DNA of 14,160 nucleotides from an uncultured Clostridium sp. (GTDB lineage: Bacteria; Bacillota; Clostridia; TANB77; CAG-508): contig CAMSEX010000019.1 in the NCBI GenBank assembly GCA_947057875.1, forward strand, positions 1 to 14,160, written 5' to 3'. Shown in pieces: positions 1 to 8,156 of this stretch (position 1 is its first letter; each line of letters starts with the position of its first letter). Under the pieces are notes generated by a model. It did not search any database. It was not told the origin of the DNA and was given only the letters and a program-made list of their open reading frames with translations. Both the position numbers and the translations under genes were made by a program.

Positions 1-656
1 GCCATTTTAACACCAATAAATAGCAATAAAACCAACATAAAAGCAATCGAAATTAATCTTAAAACATAATACCATTTTGCTACTGCAGTTCGAATCATAG
101 TTGCTACTTTGCCATTTGTAGATGCTTTTTTCCTCGCTTCTTTTTTTTGCAACTCTTTTTCTTCATTTGTCAATGACTTATCTTCTTCAATTTCTTTTTC
201 GATTCCCTCTGTATCTACCTTAATTTGCTCAAATATATTAGCATTTAAAATTTCTACTTTGTTAAAAATAATCGTTTCTACATTAACAATATTTTGAGAA
301 TAATTGTTCAGCGAGCTTCCTATCACGTCAAAAAATCCATTTTCTGTATCCAGAATGGAGGTCAAAATCATTTCTGCAATTTCAATCCAACCAATTAAAA
401 CGCCTCTACCTGCAAGTGTCATAACTCCTAATAAGTAGGTTGCTATTTCAGATAAAGCACGAATAATTTTTTCAAACATGCCTTCATGATAGGTCAAATT
501 TCCTTCCTGTGTCCCTGTATAATAAAATCCATCATTTGTAATCAAATCTTGAAATCGGTTTGCCTGAGAATAAGAAGTCACTACAAAAAAAGACAACGTA
601 ATAGCTATCATAGATGTAACTAATAACTTATAAGTCATTTTTGCTAATAACTTCAT
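1..656 (-). CDS. VirB6/TrbL-like T4SS membrane protein, second copy (partial, C-terminus outside window)
   Basis: This reading frame is open from an ATG at 656 to the left edge, giving 218 residues. A GGGAGGGAGA ribosome binding site lies 12 bases or fewer upstream, directly after the stop of the preceding gene. The N-terminus (MKLLAKMTYKLLVTS, then a hydrophobic stretch) looks like a signal peptide or first membrane helix. A hydrophobic region around ATYLLGVMTLAGRGVLIGW follows, then a charged Glu/Lys-rich stretch, then a membrane helix containing WYYVLRLISIAFMLVLLLF and FIGVKMA at the edge. That last block closely matches KYYYILRLIAIAIALLVLI plus YVGIRMA in the VirB6-like protein encoded at 2213-3376, so the two look like paralogues. 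VirB6-type proteins form the inner-membrane channel of type IV secretion systems. The paralogy is seen directly; the channel role is inferred from family and context. Confidence 0.7.
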   Translation of the reverse strand, partial: MKLLAKMTYKLLVTSMIAITLSFFVVTSYSQANRFQDLITNDGFYYTGTQEGNLTYHEGMFEKIIRALSEIATYLLGVMTLAGRGVLIGWIEIAEMILTSILDTENGFFDVIGSSLNNYSQNIVNVETIIFNKVEILNANIFEQIKVDTEGIEKEIEEDKSLTNEEKELQKKEARKKASTNGKVATMIRTAVAKWYYVLRLISIAFMLVLLLFIGVKM

Positions 657-668
657 TCTTCTCCCTCC

Positions 669-2213
669 CTAAATATTGACTGAAATATTTTTATCATCAT
701 AGTTGAGTATTCCATTTTCTAAAGATTGTATCTTAAACATATCATTTCCTGTCACAATTACGCCTTTGGTTTGCTGCTTCAAATCATAATAATAAATCCC
801 CTTTTTTTCAACACTATAAATAAAATAATCCTCTTTTGCCCAAATGTAAGATTGGATGCTTTCTTTTAACTCACAATTGGGATATTTTTCATTTTGAGAA
901 ATAAAATAAATCGCTGTTATTTTATGATTTGAAATTTCGGCATAATAATCATAAATTTCTCCTCGATTTCTGCTATCTTCTCCTTCAAATTCGGCTTTAT
1001 ATTCCTTGCATTTATTTTCTAAGTCATATCTATTTTGCACTCTTCTTAATTCTGCCTGATAAACATTATCCATTTGCAATTTAGCAATAAATTCTGTGCT
1101 TTTCACATACTGCTTTATCTCTTCACCACTAATTCCAACATTATTATATAAAATAATTCCACTCAAACCATCATCATTAATTTTGATATCAATTCCTTTT
1201 TGCGGATAGGACAAAAATACACGATTTGCATCATATTGATAAGTTTCATAATCTGGCCAAATATCAGTCAGCTCATTCATAAATTCAAGCACAGAATATT
1301 CCTGATTTAAAAATTGATTTGCTAATTCAAAAAAATCTTCAAATCCTGTCTCCACATCATTTCGATAGACAGAAATTTGGTCTTCTTCAAAAAACAAATA
1401 AATCTCATTACTTTTGTAGCCAATTACACTTTCATCTTCATTTTTGAAAGTGGGAACTCCAAGTTCTCTTTTTATTATATCATGTTTTTCTCCAACAGTA
1501 AAGCCATTTACGACAGATTCTGTATATTTCTTTGTAAAAATAATGTTGTAAATTTTGCCATCAATTTTTCTAACTTCCAAACCTTCATCAAAATAAACAT
1601 AATAATTTTGAAAAATGCTTTCTCTTGTGCCAAAATCAATCTCTGGTTTCCATTGATTTTGAATACATTGTATAAGTTCTGGTGCTTGAATTTCTATTTT
1701 TGTATTAGGAATTTGTGCATATTTTTCCAAATCTTTTTGCGAATTATAATAAATAAAATAATCTTCCTTTCCATTAATCCATATTTTTTGGATTTTACCT
1801 TTGGCACAAATTACTCGAATTTCAATTGGCTCACTCTTTTGCTCATCTAGCAAACGGAAATTTTTATAAGCTAAACACCTTGCAACCTCCTCTATTACCT
1901 GATGATAGTAATTTTCCTTACTTATCTCTCCTTCGTATAAATCATTTCCAAAATTCACATATAGGTCATATTCAAAGCCTTCTTCTAGACTATTTTTCAA
2001 TTGAAACAATTCACAATCAAAATTTGCTAGTGCTTCTTTAAGAGTCATTTCTAAATGATATTTTGGTTTCTTTTTCGCATTTTCCAAACCTGCCAAAACA
2101 ACTAAAAGCAACAACAAAACAATTGCTAATAATGCAACTACAAATAAAACTTTATTTTTTACCATTTGTTTCTTTTGATTGATATACTTTTCCTTTGGCA
2201 TGTAGAATTTCAC
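669..2213 (-). CDS. Single-pass membrane protein with large unknown extracytoplasmic domain
   Basis: This is a 514-residue protein if the GTG at 2213 is used. That codon overlaps the upstream TAG by one base, with AAAGGA just before it. An ATG at 2201 would give 510 residues but lies far from that Shine-Dalgarno-like site. After about 20 positively charged residues there is one strong membrane helix (about 22-43, KVLFVVALLAIVLLLLLVVL), then about 470 mostly polar residues rich in Tyr, Asp, Glu and Ile with many short beta-type segments. The positive-inside pattern places the large domain outside the cell. The heptapeptide KEDYFIY occurs twice, near residues 149 and 465. I recognise no named family and no catalytic motif. 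It lies between two VirB6-like genes in one operon, so it may be a surface or accessory part of the secretion apparatus; that is inference only. Confidence 0.75.
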   Translation of the reverse strand: MKFYMPKEKYINQKKQMVKNKVLFVVALLAIVLLLLLVVLAGLENAKKKPKYHLEMTLKEALANFDCELFQLKNSLEEGFEYDLYVNFGNDLYEGEISKENYYHQVIEEVARCLAYKNFRLLDEQKSEPIEIRVICAKGKIQKIWINGKEDYFIYYNSQKDLEKYAQIPNTKIEIQAPELIQCIQNQWKPEIDFGTRESIFQNYYVYFDEGLEVRKIDGKIYNIIFTKKYTESVVNGFTVGEKHDIIKRELGVPTFKNEDESVIGYKSNEIYLFFEEDQISVYRNDVETGFEDFFELANQFLNQEYSVLEFMNELTDIWPDYETYQYDANRVFLSYPQKGIDIKINDDGLSGIILYNNVGISGEEIKQYVKSTEFIAKLQMDNVYQAELRRVQNRYDLENKCKEYKAEFEGEDSRNRGEIYDYYAEISNHKITAIYFISQNEKYPNCELKESIQSYIWAKEDYFIYSVEKKGIYYYDLKQQTKGVIVTGNDMFKIQSLENGILNYDDKNISVNI

Positions 2214-3376
2214 TAATCCTTTCTTTGTTCATCGACTGGTTTCAAACTCGTCACTTTTCTCAAATCGAATAAACGCAAAATAATTTTCTCGATTTTAGTC
2301 AAAACTAGCAAAAATGCAAATGCTACCCAGATTGACTGTTTTGCAATTTCTCCAGCTGTATACATAAAAATCAAATAAATAATTCCATGAATTGGCTGAA
2401 TCAATACATTCATCATCATTTCATTGAACCAAACAGAAAATGACTGTGCCTTGCCATCACCAATTTTATCAATTGGATAAGTAACCGTAATAATTGGAGC
2501 TATCAAAACCAAAAATCCTACTGTTATGAGCCTTTTATAATATAGTAAGAAAAATTTTGTTTGTATATAAACAAGTACCCAAAACATAATCGAATACATC
2601 ACATAATTCCAGCCAGCTTTTCCAAGCATAGCGCCTTGTATCTGTGTTAAAATTTGTGCCTCAAAAGTAATATCACCACTTGTTTCCAAAATTCCCTTCA
2701 AGTTATAAACTAGATTTTCAAATAATTTTCCAAGACCAAAAATAATCGCAATAATGTATTGTAACAAAAACAATATTACCATGCTTTCCAACCAGCCAAT
2801 TAGCATTTTTTTGTATTTTGCTTTGTCGTCTGCAACTGTTGATGTTGCCATTCGTATGCCAACATAAATCAATACTAGCAAAGCAATCGCAATAGCTATT
2901 AGTCTTAATATGTAATAATATTTTGCAACACTCTTTCTCAAAGAAATAATCATATCAACATCAGAAGTGAAAGTTTTTTGATAGTCTCCTGTTCCAATTG
3001 TATATTGATATGGTTCACTTATATTGAAGTAATTCACATCAAAAATTGCAATTTCACCAAATACCGCTTTTTGAATCAAGAAATTTTCTCCTGTACAAGC
3101 ACTCATCAGCACTCGAATCATCGCAGGAAAAAAATTAAAAAACGCTGCTAAAACTCCTGCAATAGTCCCAAATAGCGTGCTAAATGCAGTCAACACAAGA
3201 TTGACACCATTTCCACCATACTCAGCCACACCATCTAGCAAAATTTTAGATATATCGGCTGATGATAAATTAGGATCATCTTGCGTATAGCTTGAATCAC
3301 TTGCATACACATGATTGCAAAATATGAAATTAAATAAAAGTGTTGCTACTAACAGCATGCTAATTAATTTCTTCAT
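2213..3376 (-). CDS. VirB6/TrbL-like polytopic T4SS membrane protein
   Basis: This 387-residue protein starts at the ATG at 3376, which has GAGG five bases upstream. A longer frame from a GTG at 3394 would include that ribosome binding site in the coding sequence, so it is less likely. Residues 1-25 form a signal peptide (cleavage after CNHVYA). Membrane segments follow at about 58-92, 153-178, 191-216, 257-280, 283-300 and 322-360, with a short charged tail. The segment TYPIDKIGDGKAQSF and the nearby LIQPIHGIIYLIF (residues 299-336) are typical of the VirB6/TrbL-like proteins of Gram-positive conjugation systems as I know them. Such proteins build the membrane channel and contact VirB4. The gene follows virB4 after a 113-base gap holding an AT-rich inverted repeat and overlaps the next gene by one base. 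The family call is confident; the transported substrate is unknown. Confidence 0.85.
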   Translation of the reverse strand: MKKLISMLLVATLLFNFIFCNHVYASDSSYTQDDPNLSSADISKILLDGVAEYGGNGVNLVLTAFSTLFGTIAGVLAAFFNFFPAMIRVLMSACTGENFLIQKAVFGEIAIFDVNYFNISEPYQYTIGTGDYQKTFTSDVDMIISLRKSVAKYYYILRLIAIAIALLVLIYVGIRMATSTVADDKAKYKKMLIGWLESMVILFLLQYIIAIIFGLGKLFENLVYNLKGILETSGDITFEAQILTQIQGAMLGKAGWNYVMYSIMFWVLVYIQTKFFLLYYKRLITVGFLVLIAPIITVTYPIDKIGDGKAQSFSVWFNEMMMNVLIQPIHGIIYLIFMYTAGEIAKQSIWVAFAFLLVLTKIEKIILRLFDLRKVTSLKPVDEQRKD

Positions 3377-3467
3377 TCTATCCTCATTTCTCACGCTTTA
3401 TTTTTATTATAAAAAATGTTTTTATATAATAAAAATATTTTCATTTTTTCTATGTATATAGGCGAGT

Positions 3468-3489
3468 GAAATTTTGTAATCAAAATTTC
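3468..3489. repeat. Perfect inverted repeat directly after virB4
   Basis: GAAATTTTG and CAAAATTTC form a perfect 9-bp inverted repeat with a 4-base loop, abutting the virB4 stop codon. On the transcribed minus strand no run of T follows, so it is not a standard intrinsic terminator. It may mark the mRNA 3' side of virB4, a processing or stability element, or chance in AT-rich DNA. Confidence 0.45.
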
Positions 3490-5460
3490 TCATGCTTTCA
3501 TATGATTCAAATTCGTCTCCACAAATTCAAATTCTTTATTAGTTGGTTGAATTGCCAAAATAGCCGAATCACCACCAACTCTAAGCAATCCTTCGCCTCG
3601 TCCACACGTAATTAAAAAACTTGCTTCTCCTTCGCTTAATTTAAATACTTCTTTCAAATACTCAATTTCTGATTTATCTTGTGCCAAAAACAATTTTGTC
3701 TCTGATGAAGTCAAAATTGCCTGTGCTTCTGGTTTTTCATAAAAATCCTGAAATTTCTGCGAAATAACTGCCAATGACACATTTCTCTTTCTAGCACGTC
3801 TAGCCATAGTATTTAGAAAATCAACTGCCTCTGGAAGCGGAAGCATCATCCAAGCCTCATCTATCAAAACTCTCTTTTTGGCAGCTTTTGCCTTATCTTC
3901 ACTATTTTTCTTCACATATTTTTCCCAAACCCAAGAAAGCAAAATTTGTTGTGCTAGTGGTCTGGCAAATCTCTCCTCCAATTGAGAAATATCCAAATTA
4001 ATAAATGGTACACCATCTAATAATTCAAAAGTTGACTGCCCATCAAAATACGCCATTTGTCCATGTAATTCCCTCACATATTGTTTCATAACTTTCACTA
4101 AATAGCTATAATGAAAACGATAATCTGGGTTTTCATTTTCTTGTGCTTTTCGGCAAATTCTTCGATACCATGAACCAATGGTTGGCATTTGTTTTTTCAC
4201 TTTTCCCAAATAATTTTGTTGCAACATATCCACACGACTTGCCCCAGTATTTTCATACAAACTTTCAACTGTACTGTTAATGCCACGTCCAACATATTCC
4301 TCCAAAACTGACTCTGAAATAATTTGTTTGGTAAGCTCGTTTACTTCTGTACTTCCTGTACTTCCTCTCGCCATAGTAAGAAGTCCTTGTGTTACATCTT
4401 CTACTTTATTTTCCACACTTACAATGGTTCTTTCTTTTCCTGTAATTTCGTCTTTTATGGTTTCTGGCTCAATGTCAAATAAATTAATGACTGTCTTTGA
4501 AGTCGGACTAATTACCACATTAACCCCACCTAAAGACTCTGCCACAGAACCATACTCGCCTTCAGCATCTAATGCCAAACTTTCAATTCCCATTAAAATG
4601 GAAGAACGCGCTGACAATGTTTTAATTGTGACAGATTTACCAGCACCAGATTTACCAAAAATAATCATATTGTAATTCGTCAATTTTGAACTAAAATTAT
4701 CATACAAAATTGGCAAACCAGTTTGCTTGTTAAATCCCAACGGAATTCCGTTTTCATGTCCAACATCTGAATTAAAAAACGGAAATACAGTTGACATTGC
4801 TCTTCTGTCAAATGTATGTGATTTATTTAATTTATTGTCTACAAATGGCATATTTGAACGAAATGCCTCATCTTGCATAGCCCAAGCTGGCTTAATATCA
4901 ATCAAATTCTTTGACATTTCATTGGATAATAATTCCGTATAACGGTCTAATTCTTCCATACTATACGCAAAAATGGTCGAAATAATCGTACTATCAAACA
5001 ACTTGTTAAAACCAGCCGCAATTGCATCTCTTAGCTCTTCAGCCTCTGCTCTTTTTTGAGCAATAATCCTCTCTCTGTTAATATCGCCTCTATCTTGCGC
5101 TACAACTCTTTCTGACTCTAATTCATTAATCGTTCTGTTCAAATCTGTTTGCGAAGCTGCTTCACTGATTGGATTAATAAAAACAGATACATTAATATCG
5201 CCAAATGTGTACATGCCTCGCAAAAATTCTGGGAATGTACACATTCTCGGCAAAGCAGCTACAATCATACTTCTCGCATATCTGGTACGATTTGAGGCAA
5301 TTTCAATATGATTTGTATAACTCGCGTCAATTCCACCTGGTGCAATTAGATGCTTCAAAGTTTTTTCATCTTTCTTAAAAACACTTTTTTGCTCTTTTTC
5401 TTTGCTTACTTCAATTTCCAACTCATTGGTTGACTGCGCTTTTTTCTTACTTCCAAACAT
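3490..5460 (-). CDS. virB4: VirB4-family T4SS ATPase
   Basis: This is a 656-residue ATPase of the VirB4/TraE/TrbE type, the motor at the cytoplasmic base of type IV secretion systems. The P-loop GKSGAGKS is at 269-276 within IIFGKSGAGKSVTIKTLSAR. The Walker B segment is VLIDEAWMML at 531-540 (Asp534, Glu535). The RRARKRNVSLAVISQKFQDF block at about 554-573 matches the conserved C-terminal motor region. Residues 36-260 contain the usual pre-motor domain (LIAPGGIDAS, then an Asn-Pro segment and a charged helix). The extreme N-terminal domain seen in longer VirB4 proteins seems to be missing and may be supplied by the preceding gene. The ATG at 5460 has GGGAGG eight bases upstream, and the gene lies 20 bases after its neighbour. 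All key nucleotide-binding residues are present, so it should be active. Confidence 0.95.
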   Translation of the reverse strand: MFGSKKKAQSTNELEIEVSKEKEQKSVFKKDEKTLKHLIAPGGIDASYTNHIEIASNRTRYARSMIVAALPRMCTFPEFLRGMYTFGDINVSVFINPISEAASQTDLNRTINELESERVVAQDRGDINRERIIAQKRAEAEELRDAIAAGFNKLFDSTIISTIFAYSMEELDRYTELLSNEMSKNLIDIKPAWAMQDEAFRSNMPFVDNKLNKSHTFDRRAMSTVFPFFNSDVGHENGIPLGFNKQTGLPILYDNFSSKLTNYNMIIFGKSGAGKSVTIKTLSARSSILMGIESLALDAEGEYGSVAESLGGVNVVISPTSKTVINLFDIEPETIKDEITGKERTIVSVENKVEDVTQGLLTMARGSTGSTEVNELTKQIISESVLEEYVGRGINSTVESLYENTGASRVDMLQQNYLGKVKKQMPTIGSWYRRICRKAQENENPDYRFHYSYLVKVMKQYVRELHGQMAYFDGQSTFELLDGVPFINLDISQLEERFARPLAQQILLSWVWEKYVKKNSEDKAKAAKKRVLIDEAWMMLPLPEAVDFLNTMARRARKRNVSLAVISQKFQDFYEKPEAQAILTSSETKLFLAQDKSEIEYLKEVFKLSEGEASFLITCGRGEGLLRVGGDSAILAIQPTNKEFEFVETNLNHMKA

Positions 5461-5480
5461 CTTTTATTCCTCCCTTTTCT

Positions 5481-6824
5481 TTAGTCCTCTGTTACTCTTT
5501 TAACAACCTTTCTCTGTGGCACTGCAGTTTGTGTTCTTCCTTCTGGTCTAGCCATCGTTTGTTGTTTTGCCATTTCTGGTGCTGTTCTCGTTTTTTGTAC
5601 AACTCTTGTTCTTTTAGCTAATTCTGGATTTATTCTAGTTTTTGGTTTCTCTTCTTTTTGTGAACTTTTTTCAACATTCTGTTTTGCAATTTCAAATACT
5701 CTTGCATTTAACTGGTCTTCATAGGCATCCAAAAGTTCATTTGCTTTTTCTTTTACTCTTTCTGTTTTTAATCTCTCTTTTTCCAAATCTTCAATTTGTT
5801 TTTGCTTATCTGCTTTCAAAATGCTATCTGTTGCCAAATCAATCGCCTCAATATTAATTTCTCGGTCCAACTTTTCTTGTCTTTTTTGCAAAACATCTTT
5901 ACTTGTGCTATATAGTGCATCATATTGTGCATCTAATGCTTTGGTCAGCTGGTAAATTTCAGATTCATCTCGATTATAAGCAATATACAACAATTCTGCC
6001 AATTCTTCTGAATCCAAAATTCGGCTAGTTACTTGAGAACTTGCTAAACTGCTTGAAACATTTTGACATCTTGTATAAAGCTCTGAAAAACACATATTAT
6101 CTAATTCGTCTTTTGAATAGTTCTCTAAATTTCCACCCAATTCGCTAATAAAATAAGAAACAACCACATAGGTTCTTTGCTGCAAAATATTTTGGTTTGA
6201 ATTTAGACGTTCTACATAATCTGTAATATCCATTCCATAATCCAAAACATTTTGTTTCCTACGTTTCTCAAACTCCAGCATTTCCTGTTCTTCTCGATTG
6301 CCATTTCTTTTCGCCTGCATTAATTTCACATTAATTTTTTCAATATCGCTATTGACATTGCTCACTCTTTCTTTATAATCAGAAATAATTTCCTTCAAAT
6401 TCAAAGTTCTACTTTGCACATATAACTGAATTGGAAACCTCAAAGTGTTCAAAAACTGAACAAATCCTTCCTCAACAGCTATTTTTTCCTGCTCAGACAT
6501 CAAATCATAATTCACACCATTGCATTGCAAAATCATAACATATTGTGTTTTATTTTTACGAACAATCATGTTATCCACAATTTCGTCAAATTCCATAAAA
6601 TCAAAAACTGATTCCTGTGTCAAAACTCCTTGAAATCTTCCATGATTATCAATTTTCTTTTCTTCTGCCTTTGATTTCTGCTCATTTTCCGAATAAAAAA
6701 TGGCTGATGAGTCTTCTACTTTTTTCTTTTTTGGTCTTATCAAATACAAATAAAACATCGCTAGCAAAAACATCACAAAAATGATAACACCAATCATAAT
6801 TTGTAATACTAGAATAATATCCAT
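5481..6824 (-). CDS. Membrane-anchored protein with VirB4 N-terminal-like domain and coiled coil
   Basis: This 447-residue protein has one N-terminal membrane helix (about 5-29), followed by RPKKKK, which predicts that the rest lies in the cytoplasm. Residues 72-150 (FMEFDEIVDNMIV, YVMILQCNGVNYDLMSEQE, FLNTLRFPIQLYVQSR) resemble the first domain of VirB4/TraC ATPases, but there is no P-loop. A charged helical region at about 310-390 (many Glu, Lys and Gln) is probably a coiled coil. The tail (396-447) is basic and rich in Arg, Thr and Pro. The start codon follows the PrgI stop without a gap (TAGATG), and its ribosome binding site GGAGGA lies inside the end of the PrgI gene, suggesting coupled translation. 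It probably docks the VirB4 motor encoded next to it. The domain similarity was judged by eye and the docking role is inferred. Confidence 0.7.
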   Translation of the reverse strand: MDIILVLQIMIGVIIFVMFLLAMFYLYLIRPKKKKVEDSSAIFYSENEQKSKAEEKKIDNHGRFQGVLTQESVFDFMEFDEIVDNMIVRKNKTQYVMILQCNGVNYDLMSEQEKIAVEEGFVQFLNTLRFPIQLYVQSRTLNLKEIISDYKERVSNVNSDIEKINVKLMQAKRNGNREEQEMLEFEKRRKQNVLDYGMDITDYVERLNSNQNILQQRTYVVVSYFISELGGNLENYSKDELDNMCFSELYTRCQNVSSSLASSQVTSRILDSEELAELLYIAYNRDESEIYQLTKALDAQYDALYSTSKDVLQKRQEKLDREINIEAIDLATDSILKADKQKQIEDLEKERLKTERVKEKANELLDAYEDQLNARVFEIAKQNVEKSSQKEEKPKTRINPELAKRTRVVQKTRTAPEMAKQQTMARPEGRTQTAVPQRKVVKRVTED

Positions 6825-7172
6825 CTATTTTTCCTCCTTTGTATTGCTCTCATAATATGTATAAATTTTACGGTTTTTCTTAAACTTTATATAACGAATA
6901 ATAATTTCACTAATTGACTCTCCACCAATTTTCTTTGTCACTGGAATACTCACAACGGTTGGAATTTTCACAGCCCCTATAATGTAACCAATTATCGCAA
7001 AAACTGCCATAATCACAATCCCCACTGTTTTTAGCGCCAATGCCGAAAACAAGAACAAAAACAATGCTCCAATTCCTGCACCAATCGCTGTTGTGATTAA
7101 AGATTTAATAGAAAAAATATATAAAATTCTTGTCTCTCCTTTATAATTACGTGGTATGTAATATGTCCCCAT
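6825..7172 (-). CDS. prgI: PrgI-family T4SS membrane protein
   Basis: This 115-residue protein has the PrgI-family layout: an N-terminal IPRNYKGE-type segment, two closely spaced membrane helices (about 21-46 and 48-68), and a basic C-terminal part. PrgI proteins belong to the Gram-positive conjugation core and are usually encoded just before VirB4-like ATPases, as here. The VirB4 N-terminal-like protein and VirB4 follow directly. The ATG at 7172 has a very strong AAAGGAGG site. The stop codon abuts the next start. The length and position fit the family well; the symbol follows the family name and orthology to enterococcal PrgI itself is not claimed. Confidence 0.85.
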   Translation of the reverse strand: MGTYYIPRNYKGETRILYIFSIKSLITTAIGAGIGALFLFLFSALALKTVGIVIMAVFAIIGYIIGAVKIPTVVSIPVTKKIGGESISEIIIRYIKFKKNRKIYTYYESNTKEEK

Positions 7173-7212
7173 TCTTTAATTCCTCCTTTGTTAATTTCTT
7201 TACTTTTCAACA

Positions 7213-7608
7213 TTAAAAATGTGATACTACTCTTAAAATGGCACTCCAAATTCCATAGGCACCAAAAATAACAATTCCTGCCACAACAACACCAATTAAT
7301 TGCTGCTTTAGAGCCGCTTGTTTATCTGGTGGCGAAACTAGATATTTAATTCCCATGTAGGAAATAACAACAACCATCACACCTGCACCAACCATTGTCA
7401 AAATTTGTCCTAATCCCATAAAATTTTTTGTCACAGCTTCTTCTATCGGTTTCAAATCTCCTGCATTCTCTTTTCCAATATCTAAAAAACCTGTTGAATC
7501 TTTTTCTAGCGATTCTAAATCAATAGCATATACATCATTAAAATTCCAGAAGCTCAAAAATAATATTGCCATAAATCCAATTATCATTATCTTTTTTGCA
7601 AATCTCAT
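7213..7608 (-). CDS. TrbC/VirB2-like pilin-type protein (fifth copy, heads the apparatus operon)
   Basis: This 131-residue protein has a signal peptide (1-28, cleavage after NDVYA), a polar stretch of about 35 residues, and two membrane helices (about 66-88 and 102-125) separated by a short basic loop with GIKYLVSPPDKQAALKQQL. This is the TrbC/VirB2 layout, whose members are processed, stored in the membrane and polymerised or used as channel parts. It shares the loop pattern GIKY..(S/A)P..K with the four pilin genes on its right but is more divergent: it has Pro-Asp where the others have Gly-Glu or Ser-Glu. It is the first gene of the second transcription unit, about 30 bases after a consensus promoter. 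The Shine-Dalgarno sequence is weak (GTGGG). It may be a specialised minor subunit; that is inference. Confidence 0.8.
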   Translation of the reverse strand: MRFAKKIMIIGFMAILFLSFWNFNDVYAIDLESLEKDSTGFLDIGKENAGDLKPIEEAVTKNFMGLGQILTMVGAGVMVVVISYMGIKYLVSPPDKQAALKQQLIGVVVAGIVIFGAYGIWSAILRVVSHF

Positions 7609-7646
7609 TTTTTACCCACTTTCTTAAAACATACTATATCAATATT

Positions 7647-7675
7647 ATTATACTTTAAAATAATATTTTTTTCAA
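7647..7675 (-). promoter_or_regulatory. Sigma-A-type promoter of the T4SS apparatus operon
   Basis: On the minus strand TTGAAA (7675-7670) and TATAAT (7652-7647) are separated by exactly 17 bases. It lies between the terminator at 7719-7748 and the ATG at 7608, which leaves a leader of about 30 bases. It should drive the fifth pilin, PrgI and all downstream apparatus genes. Confidence 0.8.
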
Positions 7676-7718
7676 CATTTTTCGCTTATTTTTTGTATTT
7701 GTAATCAAAATGTAATAA

Positions 7719-7748
7719 AAGCTAGAAAATCACAACATTTTCTAGCTT
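7719..7748 (-). terminator. Hairpin terminator of the pilin operon
   Basis: A 12-bp perfect stem, AAGCTAGAAAAT with ATTTTCTAGCTT, encloses a 6-base loop 14 bases after the stop of the fourth pilin gene. On the minus strand a T-rich stretch (CTTTTATTACATTTTG) follows. It is a plausible intrinsic terminator, although the stem is AT-rich and the T run is interrupted, so readthrough is possible. Confidence 0.7.
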
Positions 7749-7762
7749 CACAAAATTTCCTA

Positions 7763-8149
7763 TTAATTTAATTCCATCCCAACATCAGCAATAATTCCAG
7801 CAATATTAGACGCAGCAAATAATAATATACAGCCTATTAAAATAGGAACCGCTGTTTTTTTATAATCTGCCTTCTCCCCTGGACTTGCCAACATATACTT
7901 AATTCCTAGCATAATTACCATAATAATCGCAATTCCTGATCCAACAATTTGAATGAGTTTAATTACTGCATTTAGCACATAACGAACACGACTATTCATT
8001 CCTTCTTCAGTTCCAACTTGCCCAATCCCTTCCATTCCGCTAATTAAGCTTTCAACATTCTCGTCCCCTCCAGCCAAAACACGACCTGAAAATAAACCTA
8101 TCCAAAATATTGCTACTAAAATTATCATTAAACACTTCTTCTTTTTCAT
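7763..8149 (-). CDS. TrbC/VirB2-like pilin-type protein (fourth copy)
   Basis: This is an intact 128-residue member of the tandem pilin family. It has a signal peptide (1-26, cleavage after GRVLA), a polar linker rich in Gly and Glu, and two membrane helices (about 60-84 and 100-120). Between the helices is the shared loop LGIKYMLASPGEKADYKK, and the second helix carries LFAASNIAGII. The ATG at 8149 lies eight bases from the previous stop, with AGGG upstream. It is the last gene of the first transcription unit and is followed by the hairpin at 7719-7748. Its alignment with the second copy is ungapped from the linker onward, which also gives the reference frame for the two broken copies. Confidence 0.85.
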   Translation of the reverse strand: MKKKKCLMIILVAIFWIGLFSGRVLAGGDENVESLISGMEGIGQVGTEEGMNSRVRYVLNAVIKLIQIVGSGIAIIMVIMLGIKYMLASPGEKADYKKTAVPILIGCILLFAASNIAGIIADVGMELN

Positions 8150-8156
8150 ATTTTCC

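Noticed and set aside
1377..2041. Plus-strand open frames over the unknown ectodomain gene
   Set aside because: They lie antisense to a long coding gene, have no ribosome binding sites and are Phe/Leu/Ile-rich mirror readings of AT-rich DNA.
3377..3467. Promoter inside the gap between virB4 and the VirB6-like gene
   Set aside because: A TATAAT occurs at 3411-3406 on the minus strand, but no -35 box was found at the right distance, and such motifs are expected by chance in DNA this AT-rich.
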